Below, piece after piece: positions 1 through 5,078 of a stretch of DNA of 7,564 nt. Origin of the DNA: an uncultured Holophagaceae bacterium (GTDB lineage: Bacteria; Acidobacteriota; Holophagae; Holophagales; Holophagaceae); the NCBI GenBank assembly GCA_903927605.1, contig CAIYNT010000075.1, positions 1 to 7,564 of the forward strand, given 5' to 3'. A program made the translations under genes and the position numbers. The notes beneath the pieces are model-generated. The model was not told the DNA's origin, did not search any database, and saw only the letters and a list, made by a program, of their open reading frames with translations. The first letter of the stretch is position 1, and every line of letters starts with the position of its first letter.

Positions 1-100
1 ATCACGCACCGCTTCAGCATTGACGACTTCCAGAAGGGCTTCGATGCCATGCGGAGCGGGCAATCGGGAAAAGGTGATCCTGGATTGGGGGGTGCGGTAG
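1..100 (+). CDS. tdh: L-threonine 3-dehydrogenase, C-terminal end, with apparent frameshift
   Basis: This is the 3' end of a gene that begins upstream of the window. Reading from base 1 gives [20 protein letters not shown] followed by QSGK, which I recognise as the C-terminus of the zinc-dependent medium-chain dehydrogenase that oxidises L-threonine to 2-amino-3-ketobutyrate; as I recall it, this stretch matches the E. coli enzyme exactly. After GK (codon at 70-72) the expected ending VILDW is not in frame. It appears one base later, from 74, as VILDWGVR with TAG at 98-100. The A-run at 69-72 therefore seems to have one base too many (or an extra G follows it). Without a shift the frame stays open to 702, antisense to the next gene, which would give a nonsense extension. 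A sequencing error or a real late mutation are both possible; the family call is firm. Confidence 0.85.
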
Positions 101-138
101 CTGCGCAGCCCTGCAGATCCCAACGTTGGACCCCACTT

Positions 139-762
139 TCACCGTATAGGCTGCGGCTGGGGCAGGGGCGGGAAGGCCGGCTCGCCCCAGGGGGCCCCGT
201 CCTTGATGAGGATGTCAGCAGCGAGGCCCTGACCGCCGGGCTGGAGGTCAGTGCCGAGGCAGGCCAGGTAGTAGCCGTCGGGTCTGGTATTGAACTTCTG
301 CCGGGCGGGCCCCCGCTTGACCGGGACGTTCTCGATGGGACGGGTGACGTAGGGCCGGTAGAGGAAGGGGTGGCCCCAGGGTGCTTCGGGCACCTGGTCG
401 AGGTATTCCGGCACGAGGTCGTTCAAGGAGAGGGGGTACTCGCCCTTCTTCGCCTGGTAGCGGATCAGGGCGTCGGTGATGCGCTTCATGGCCGCCCGCA
501 CCTGCTTCTGGCGGTCTGCAATGTCGCGGTTCACGAAGGCCTCGATGAGGTAGAGGTCGCGCTTGGCCTGCTGGGCCGCCTCGGTATCCGGATAGCGCTC
601 CGCCAGCTGTTTCATCATGGCGCGGGCTTCGAGGCTGCGCCCTTCCAGGTTCAGCTTCCGGGCCTCCTCATAGAGGTTTGCTGGGAGCCTCGGGTCCTCT
701 GAACTGCACCCGGCCAGCAGCATCAGGAGGACCAGGGCAGGGGCAGACTGGGAAGGACGCAT
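139..762 (-). CDS. Lipoprotein with pseudopilin (GspG)-like C-terminal domain
   Basis: A predicted 207-residue lipoprotein. Residues 7-18 are a hydrophobic signal segment ending in the lipobox LLAGC, so C19 should be lipidated after signal peptidase II cleavage. Residues 30-70 are helical and TPR-like ([20 protein letters not shown], then [12 protein letters not shown]), as in outer-membrane assembly or cell-division lipoproteins. Residues 76-106 form another amphipathic helix, followed by [31 protein letters not shown], and near the end [18 protein letters not shown] and ADI. That order resembles the type II secretion GspG globular domain (helix, YP..L..LVP.YL...P.DPWG.PY.Y, then S.G.DG..GG...ADI), but the pilin prepilin-peptidase N-terminus is absent. 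An ATG four codons upstream (774) is an alternative start; neither has a good ribosome binding site. The gene diverges from the uridine-kinase gene. Its function is unknown; envelope location is the safest inference. Confidence 0.8.
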
Positions 763-825
763 GGCCCGAACCATAGCAGAGCCGGGGCTCGCCTTGAAGT
801 AGGATAGAGCAGGGAAGGGGGCGCC
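763..825. promoter_or_regulatory. Divergent spacer with possible overlapping -10 elements
   Basis: Only about 60 bases separate the lipoprotein gene from the uridine-kinase-like gene, so promoters for both directions must overlap here or lie within the genes. TAGGAT at 800-805 could be a -10 for the + strand gene, and TATCCT at 806-801 reads as a -10 on the - strand. No convincing -35 is visible for either. A purine-rich stretch at 811-821 (AGGGAAGGGGG) is the likely ribosome binding site for the + gene. Confidence 0.25.
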
Positions 826-1479
826 ATGGCGGATGGGCCGATGCTGGTCGGCATCGTGGGGGGATCCGGCAGCGGCAAGACCTCGGTGGCCGCGGACCTG
901 GTGAAACGGCTGCGGAAGCAGTCCGTGGCCACCCTGCTGCTGGACATGGACGCTTATTACGCGCCGCTGGAGGTGGTGAAGGACCGCTTCGAGGGTCGCC
1001 CAGTGAACTGGGACCATCCCCACGCCTTCGATCTGGAGCTGATGGCTACGCATCTGTCGGCTCTTCATCGCGGTGAGAGCATCCGCAAACCGAAGTACGA
1101 CTTCAGCCTGTCAGACCGTACGGGCTGGGAGGAACCGCTGCCACCGGCTCAGGTCGTCATCCTGGAGGGTCTGCTGCTCTTCGCGCTCCAGGAACTCCGG
1201 GCCTTGCTGGACATGAAGGTCTTCGTGGACACCGATGCCGATATCCGCATCCTGCGGCGCATCCGCCGCGACACCCGCGAGCGGGGGCGCAGCCTCGACA
1301 GCGTCATGGACCAGTACGAGAACAGCGTCCGCCCCATGCACCTGGAGTTCGTGGAGCCCAGCAAGCGGTGGGCCGACCTCATCGTCCCCACCGGCGTGGA
1401 GAACACCACGGCCCTGGATGTCATCACCCATCACATCTGCAGCCGCGTGTTGAGCCAGGAGGGACCTGCCCGTGTTTGA
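826..1479 (+). CDS. udk: Uridine kinase-like P-loop kinase
   Basis: A 217-residue member of the uridine kinase/phosphoribulokinase family, which phosphorylates uridine or cytidine using a nucleoside triphosphate in pyrimidine salvage. The Walker A loop is GGSGSGKT at 12-19. D42 in DAYY (42-45) matches the catalytic Asp of the family's DxYY motif. NWDHPHAFD at 61-69, EG at 113-114, VDTDADIR at 133-140 and the Arg-rich lid RRIRRDTRERGRS at 143-155 all follow the family order, and the length is typical. One position is unusual: the motif YDFxxHxR reads YDFSLSDR (90-97), so the histidine that contacts the base in human UCK2 is Ser here while the Arg is kept. The enzyme may therefore have a different acceptor preference. 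The ATG at 826 follows a purine-rich ribosome binding site. It is the first gene of a compact run; its last 8 bases overlap the rhodanese gene. Confidence 0.85.
   Translation: MADGPMLVGIVGGSGSGKTSVAADLVKRLRKQSVATLLLDMDAYYAPLEVVKDRFEGRPVNWDHPHAFDLELMATHLSALHRGESIRKPKYDFSLSDRTGWEEPLPPAQVVILEGLLLFALQELRALLDMKVFVDTDADIRILRRIRRDTRERGRSLDSVMDQYENSVRPMHLEFVEPSKRWADLIVPTGVENTTALDVITHHICSRVLSQEGPARV
1457..1463 (+). promoter_or_regulatory. Shine-Dalgarno site supporting the GTG start of the rhodanese gene
   Basis: AGGAGGG lies inside the 3' end of the upstream kinase gene, 8 bases before GTG at 1472. This strong site fixes a GTG start that overlaps the kinase stop codon in another frame. Confidence 0.7.
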
Positions 1480-1792
1480 AGCCGGACCCAACCTCGATGC
1501 CCAGGCATTCAAGACCCTCGACCCCGCCCAGGTCCAGATCCTGGATGTCCGCGAACGCTGGGAGTATGAACTGGCCCGCCTTCCCGGGGCCCAGCTGATC
1601 CCGATGGGGGAGCTGCCGGGGCGCGTGGGGGAATTGGACCCCACCAAGCCTCTGGCCGCCTACTGCCACCATGGCGTCCGGAGCCATTTTGCGCTCCGTC
1701 TGCTCAGCAAGGCTGGATTCACGGAGCTGGCCCACCTTTCGGGTGGCATCGAGGCCTACAGCCGGGTGGACCCATCGGTGCCGAGGTACTGA
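1472..1792 (+). CDS. Single-domain rhodanese (sulfurtransferase)
   Basis: A 106-residue cytosolic protein made of one rhodanese domain. QILDVRERWEYELARLPGA (22-40) is the CH2A-type segment: an Asp-Val-Arg turn, then E-x-x-x-x-x-x-GA leading to IP. The active loop is CHHGVRS at 65-71, with C65 as the expected persulfide-carrying nucleophile and R70 closing the loop. The C-terminal segment LSGGIEAYSRVDPSVPRY has the usual GG...W-like ending, although Trp is replaced by Tyr. The six-residue loop suits sulfur transfer (as in GlpE-type proteins) rather than phosphatase activity, which uses a seven-residue loop. There is no signal peptide. The GTG start is supported by a strong ribosome binding site, with an 8-base overlap with the kinase gene. 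The stop TGA shares its last base with the ATG of the Nudix gene. Physiological sulfur donor and acceptor cannot be read from the sequence. Confidence 0.88.
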   Translation: MFEAGPNLDAQAFKTLDPAQVQILDVRERWEYELARLPGAQLIPMGELPGRVGELDPTKPLAAYCHHGVRSHFALRLLSKAGFTELAHLSGGIEAYSRVDPSVPRY

Positions 1793-2397
1793 TGAGGCTG
1801 CTGCATCGCCATCCCGCTGGGTTCAATCCCGCGACCCCATGGGCGCAGGAGTCTGAGAGCATCCGGCAGGATTCTCGGTTGTTCAGGCAGATCGTGGCCC
1901 AGCGGCGCAGCCCCCACACTGGCCGGGAGCACGCCTTCTACCGCCTGCAGGGGCCGGACTGGGTGAATGTGGTGGCCTTCACGCGGACCGGCGAGCTGCT
2001 GGTAGTGGAGCAGTTCCGCCACGGCATCGATGCCGCCACCTTGGAGATCCCGGGGGGTGGCTGCGATCCGGGGGAACTCCCTGCCGGAGCGGCCCGGCGC
2101 GAGCTGCGGGAGGAAACGGGATTTGTGTCGGGGCGGTGGGTGGCCCTGGGCTCCTGCACACCCAATCCCGCCACCCAGAACAACCGCTGCCACACCTTCC
2201 TGGCCCTGGACTGTGATCCCGACGGGGGGCTGGAGCTGGATCCGGCGGAGGAACTGCAGGTCTGGGCCGTCTCCTGGCCCGAATGGCAGGCCCGCATGCG
2301 CAGCGGGGAAATCCACCACGCCCTGGTCCTGTCCGCCTTCCAGCTCCTCAACCTCTGGGAAGGCTGGCCTGAACTGCTCCGGCGATTGGAGGCCTGA
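1792..2397 (+). CDS. Nudix hydrolase, probably ADP-ribose pyrophosphatase-like
   Basis: A 201-residue protein with a complete Nudix box: G89-x5-E95-x7-R103-E104-L-x-E107-E108-x-G110-F111, within GGCDPGELPAGAARRELREE then TGF. The Glu residues bind the catalytic divalent metal. Upstream, NVVAFTRTGELLVVEQFRHG and LEIPGGG fit the ADP-ribose/nucleoside-diphosphate-sugar branch, and P124/P126 fall about 15 residues after the box, where ADP-ribose pyrophosphatases carry a conserved proline. The likely reaction is hydrolysis of ADP-ribose or a related NDP-sugar to AMP and sugar phosphate, but substrate cannot be settled from sequence. The ATG overlaps the rhodanese stop by one base, with a short GAGGT 4 bases before it. 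The first ~17 residues look non-conserved, so a slightly later start is possible. It ends one base before the next ATG. Confidence 0.87.
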   Translation: MRLLHRHPAGFNPATPWAQESESIRQDSRLFRQIVAQRRSPHTGREHAFYRLQGPDWVNVVAFTRTGELLVVEQFRHGIDAATLEIPGGGCDPGELPAGAARRELREETGFVSGRWVALGSCTPNPATQNNRCHTFLALDCDPDGGLELDPAEELQVWAVSWPEWQARMRSGEIHHALVLSAFQLLNLWEGWPELLRRLEA

Positions 2398-2398
2398 G

Positions 2399-3466
2399 AT
2401 GGCCCGACCCCTCGTGTTCCTGCTAGGCACTGTTGCGCTGGTGGCTCAGACCCCGGTTCCGATCGTACCGTCCTGCCAGATCGCGGGAGTCCCCAATGCC
2501 CGGTTCGAATCCGAGCTGCAGACCGCGGTCCAGACCCTTGCCCCGGCGGACCGGAAGGCCTTCTTCAAGGCGCTGCGCGGCAAGCAGCGCGAACTGCATC
2601 ATCGGATTCTCGAAGTGGAGCGCGGCTTGCGGGAGGCCCAGTCCCTGAGGAACACGCTGGAGCGGGAACACTCGCCGAACCTCCCCCAGGGCCAGGCCCT
2701 GGTGGCCGGCCAGGCCAGCCTGCTGGCGACCTTCCGGGAGATGGACAAGGTCATGGCCCGCACCCGCTGGGTCGAGGATCCCCTGAAACTGGACGCCGAC
2801 GAGCTCAAGGTGGATCTCTACGGTGGCTTCCAGTTCTCCAGCTTGTTCAGCGAGCAGGATCCGAATGGCTCCTTCTTCTCCAAATCCCGGCCCTTTGTGG
2901 CCCTGGACATCCGCCAGACCTTCCGTCGCCCGGCCCAGGACACCTGGTGGGAGGTGTTCAGCACCCTCTCGTTCCAGTCCTCAAGCCTGGAGACCTCGGA
3001 TACCGTCAACGTCATCACCAGTAGTGGGCAATTCCACGGTGAGGTGGGCGTCTGGTGGATGGAGACGCTCACCGAGCGGGTGAGTTGGGGCGTGATCGGC
3101 TCAGCTGGCGTGGTGGGTTACAGCCAGCCCGTGTCCCAGGCGGATCTGTCCAGCACTCCCCGCGACGAGTTCCGCAATCAGTTCAAATTGGGCCTCACCA
3201 CCAGGCAGGAGGCCGGGGCATTGAAGGGATCCTTCGCCGAATGGTCCTTCCTCCGCGACCCGCTCTTCCGCGACCAGGACCGCCTCTTCCTCCGAGGCCG
3301 GGTGGTGCTCACCCAGTTCGGCTCCGAGGGCGCCAGTGGTGATTTCTACATGGAGGGTTCGGTCAACAAGGGCCGCCATGGGAAGGACGAGGCCGTGATC
3401 CTGATGGGCTTCCGGCTCAGCACCGTGGCCTTCTTCCGGAGCCTCGGGGGTGGCGCCAAGCCCTGA
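2399..3466 (+). CDS. Exported protein, coiled coil plus probable outer-membrane beta-barrel
   Basis: A 355-residue protein of no family I recognise. Residues 1-16 are a signal peptide (MARPLVFLLGTVALVA, cleavage probably before QTP). Residues 38-122 are charged and helical, with heptad-like spacing, probably a periplasmic coiled coil or helical hairpin. From about 137 the protein switches to alternating hydrophobic/polar strands rich in aromatic residues: 137-150, 163-175, 183-197, 214-224, 228-244, 260-270, 295-308, 314-325 and 331-347, consistent with a small outer-membrane beta-barrel. The C-terminus (SLGGGAKP) lacks the usual terminal Phe. The ATG at 2399 was chosen because GGAGG at 2388-2392 sits 6 bases upstream and a signal peptide starts there; the same frame stays open upstream to 2030, but only as a shadow of the Nudix gene. 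It is the last gene of the compact run. The barrel assignment is inferred from pattern only. Confidence 0.75.
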   Translation: MARPLVFLLGTVALVAQTPVPIVPSCQIAGVPNARFESELQTAVQTLAPADRKAFFKALRGKQRELHHRILEVERGLREAQSLRNTLEREHSPNLPQGQALVAGQASLLATFREMDKVMARTRWVEDPLKLDADELKVDLYGGFQFSSLFSEQDPNGSFFSKSRPFVALDIRQTFRRPAQDTWWEVFSTLSFQSSSLETSDTVNVITSSGQFHGEVGVWWMETLTERVSWGVIGSAGVVGYSQPVSQADLSSTPRDEFRNQFKLGLTTRQEAGALKGSFAEWSFLRDPLFRDQDRLFLRGRVVLTQFGSEGASGDFYMEGSVNKGRHGKDEAVILMGFRLSTVAFFRSLGGGAKP

Positions 3467-3475
3467 ATTCACACG

Positions 3476-3507
3476 GGTGCTCCAGCCCACTCCTTTTACT
3501 GGGCACC
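3476..3507 (+). other. Imperfect hairpin in the spacer after the barrel-like gene
   Basis: GGTGC (3476-3480), a bulged T, then CCAG (3482-3485) pair with CTGG (3499-3502) and GCACC (3503-3507), giving nine base pairs around a 13-base loop. No T-run follows, so it is not a standard intrinsic terminator. It starts 10 bases after the stop codon and its 3' arm overlaps the candidate -35 of the next promoter. Confidence 0.4.
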
Positions 3508-3523
3508 GACGAGGCGCTAGTCT
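3495..3523 (+). promoter_or_regulatory. Candidate sigma70-type promoter for yajQ
   Basis: TTTACT at 3495-3500 matches four of six positions of TTGACA, and TAGTCT at 3518-3523 is a plausible high-GC -10, with an exact 17-base spacer. Transcription would start near 3530, leaving a short leader that contains the GAGGAG ribosome binding site at 3541-3546, 6 bases before the ATG. Confidence 0.4.
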
Positions 3524-3552
3524 GATGGCTGGATCCCATTGAGGAGCGCCCC

Positions 3553-4050
3553 ATGGCCAGTGAATGTTCCTTCGACGTCGTGTGCAAAGTGGACCTGGAT
3601 GAGGTGAAGAATGCCCTGGCCCAGGCGATGAAGGAGATCGGTCAGCGCTTCGACTTCAAAGGTTCCATATCCAAGATCGAGCTGAAGGATGACAAGGTGC
3701 TGGTGCTGATCAGCGACGACGAGGTGAAGCTGAAGGCCGTCATCGATGTGCTGCAGACCAAGCTGCACAAGCGCGGCGTCAGCATCCGCAGCATGGTATA
3801 CGGGAAGATCGAACCGGCGGCCAAGGGCAGTGTGCGGCAGGAGGTCACCATCCAACAGGGCATTCCCGTGGAGAAGGCCAAGGGCCTCATCAAGGCGGTG
3901 AAAGATGCCAAGATCAAGGTCCAGGCCAGCATTCAGGGCGACCAGCTGCGGGTGAGCGGCAAGAGCCGTGACGACCTGCAGGAGGTCATCGCCCTCTTCA
4001 AGAAGGATGACCAGGGGTTGGATCTGCAATTCACGAATTACAGGGGTTGA
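3553..4050 (+). CDS. yajQ: YajQ family nucleotide-binding protein (DUF520)
   Basis: A 165-residue cytosolic protein, full length for the YajQ family (about 160-165 residues). The N-terminus SFDVVCKVDLDEVKNALAQA, then RFDFKGS at 32-38, and the later QGIPVEKAKGLIKAVKDAKI with VQASIQGDQLRVSGKSRDDL are family landmarks. The protein folds as two ferredoxin-like domains. Members bind nucleotides, and some plant-pathogen homologues act as cyclic di-GMP effectors with a transcription factor partner; whether that applies here cannot be told from the sequence. The ATG at 3553 has GAGGAG 6 bases upstream. The stop codon at 4048-4050 lies within the ribosome binding and start region of the prenyl synthase gene, so the two are probably co-transcribed. 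Confidence 0.96.
   Translation: MASECSFDVVCKVDLDEVKNALAQAMKEIGQRFDFKGSISKIELKDDKVLVLISDDEVKLKAVIDVLQTKLHKRGVSIRSMVYGKIEPAAKGSVRQEVTIQQGIPVEKAKGLIKAVKDAKIKVQASIQGDQLRVSGKSRDDLQEVIALFKKDDQGLDLQFTNYRG
4042..4046 (+). promoter_or_regulatory. Shine-Dalgarno site supporting a TTG start
   Basis: AGGGG in the last codons of yajQ lies 5 bases before TTG at 4052. No ATG or GTG occurs in the right place in that frame: the first in-frame ATG, at 4103, would remove about 17 residues that align with the family's N-terminal helix. Confidence 0.5.
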
Positions 4051-4051
4051 T

Positions 4052-5047
4052 TTGAGCCGTCTCGACCTCTCTCGGTACTTCCTTCCCATCGCTCCGAAGT
4101 TGATGGGCGTGGAAGCGGAGCTCCAGCGCATCCTGCAGAGTGATGTGCAAGTGGTCCAGAAGCTGGCGGACCATGTGCGGGGAGGGCAGGGCAAGCGCCT
4201 TCGCCCCGCCCTGGTGATGCTGTCGTCCCGGTTCTGCGGAGTGCAGAACGATGACGATGTGCGCTTTGGCGCGGTGTTCGAGCTGATCCACACCGCCACC
4301 CTGGTCCACGACGATGTCATTGACCACGCCCAGTTGCGCCGGGGCATGCCCACCCTGAACCGCCTCTGGGGCAACACCCTGACCGTGCTTTTCGGCGATC
4401 TGCTCTACCTGGTGGCCATGGACGAGGCCATCGCCTGCCGGAACTGGCGGATGATGGAAATCTTCGCCGAAGTGACCACCCGGATGATCGAGGGCGAGCT
4501 CATCCAGAATGATGTCCTCTTCAAGCTCGACACCAGCCGCCAGGACTACTTCGACATCCAGGAACGGAAGACCGCGCTCCTGTTCAGCGGGTGCACCGAG
4601 ACCGGCGCTGTGCTCACAGGGCGGGACAAGGCCGATTGCCATGCCATGCGCGAATACGGCCTTGAGGTTGGCCGCGCCTTCCAGCTCGTGGACGACCTGC
4701 TGGACTACACTGCCACCAGCGAACAGCTGGGCAAGCCCGCCTTCAGCGATCTGCGGGAAGGCAAGCTCACTCTGCCCATGCTGACCCTGCTGGAAAAGGC
4801 GGCCGATGAGGTGCGACCGCTCATCCGCACCATCTGGGACCGGGGTGAGGAAGTGCCCATCCCCGCAGCCGAAGAGGTCAAGCTCCGCGCGCTCATCGCC
4901 AAGCATGATGCCCTGGCCGAGACCCGGGAGCTGGCGCTGACCGCATCGCGAAACGCCGTGGCGCATGTATCGGCCCTGTCCGGCGACCCTGCCACCGGCG
5001 AGCTGCTGAAGGACATCCCCGAGGCCCTGCTGTCGCGGAGCATGTGA
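4052..5047 (+). CDS. Trans-polyprenyl diphosphate synthase (octaprenyl-type, IspB-like)
   Basis: With the TTG start this is 331 residues, normal for long-chain all-trans prenyl diphosphate synthases, which add isopentenyl diphosphate units to an allylic primer to make quinone side chains. Visible landmarks are GKRLRPALV (47-55), which binds the homoallylic substrate; the first Asp-rich motif DDVID (87-91) followed by LRRGMPTLN; GD (115-116); KT at 173-174; and the second Asp-rich motif DDLLD (214-218) preceded by FQLV. ELIHTATLVHDD has a small Ala five residues before the first Asp, as in octaprenyl-type enzymes, so a long product is expected; exact chain length is not predictable. It begins 1 base after the yajQ stop and converges with the pilT gene. 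Alternative start: ATG at 4103, giving 314 residues. Confidence 0.93.
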   Translation: MSRLDLSRYFLPIAPKLMGVEAELQRILQSDVQVVQKLADHVRGGQGKRLRPALVMLSSRFCGVQNDDDVRFGAVFELIHTATLVHDDVIDHAQLRRGMPTLNRLWGNTLTVLFGDLLYLVAMDEAIACRNWRMMEIFAEVTTRMIEGELIQNDVLFKLDTSRQDYFDIQERKTALLFSGCTETGAVLTGRDKADCHAMREYGLEVGRAFQLVDDLLDYTATSEQLGKPAFSDLREGKLTLPMLTLLEKAADEVRPLIRTIWDRGEEVPIPAAEEVKLRALIAKHDALAETRELALTASRNAVAHVSALSGDPATGELLKDIPEALLSRSM

Positions 5048-5076
5048 TTTTTCCACATCGAGGGTGCTAGCCTCGA
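5042..5076. terminator. Two adjoining small hairpins between convergent genes
   Basis: ATGTG (5042-5046) pairs with CACAT (5054-5058) around a T-rich loop, and TCGAGG (5058-5063) pairs with CCTCGA (5071-5076) around seven bases. They share T5058, so only one may form fully. The spacer between the two convergent stop codons is 31 bases. Neither stem is followed by a clear T-run on either strand, so a bidirectional terminator role is a guess. Confidence 0.25.
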
Positions 5077-5078
5077 GC

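Noticed and set aside
60..100. Programmed ribosomal frameshift in tdh
   Set aside because: Restoring the ending would need a +1 shift (the -1 frame stops at once), there is no stop or stimulatory structure of the known kinds, and a late frameshift of nine residues has no obvious purpose. A simple indel is more likely.
120..129. Perfect 10-base palindrome CCAACGTTGG between tdh and the lipoprotein gene
   Set aside because: It has no loop and no T-run, so it is not a terminator, and a single 10-base palindrome is weak evidence for an operator.
49..702. Open frame of 217 codons on the + strand after the tdh end
   Set aside because: It begins inside tdh and continues only because of the one-base shift; the rest is the complement of the lipoprotein gene, with no domain-like composition.
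763..1068. Upstream extension of the lipoprotein frame
   Set aside because: The frame is open but overlaps the uridine-kinase gene antisense and would bury the signal peptide and lipobox deep inside the protein.
2030..2398. Upstream extension of the barrel-like protein
   Set aside because: These codons lie in another frame of the Nudix gene and have Arg/Pro/Ser-rich shadow composition; a ribosome binding site and signal peptide mark 2399 as the start.
3517..5056. Two long - strand open frames opposite yajQ and the prenyl synthase
   Set aside because: Long antisense frames are expected in GC-rich coding DNA; neither shows a recognisable domain, and the + strand proteins are unmistakable.
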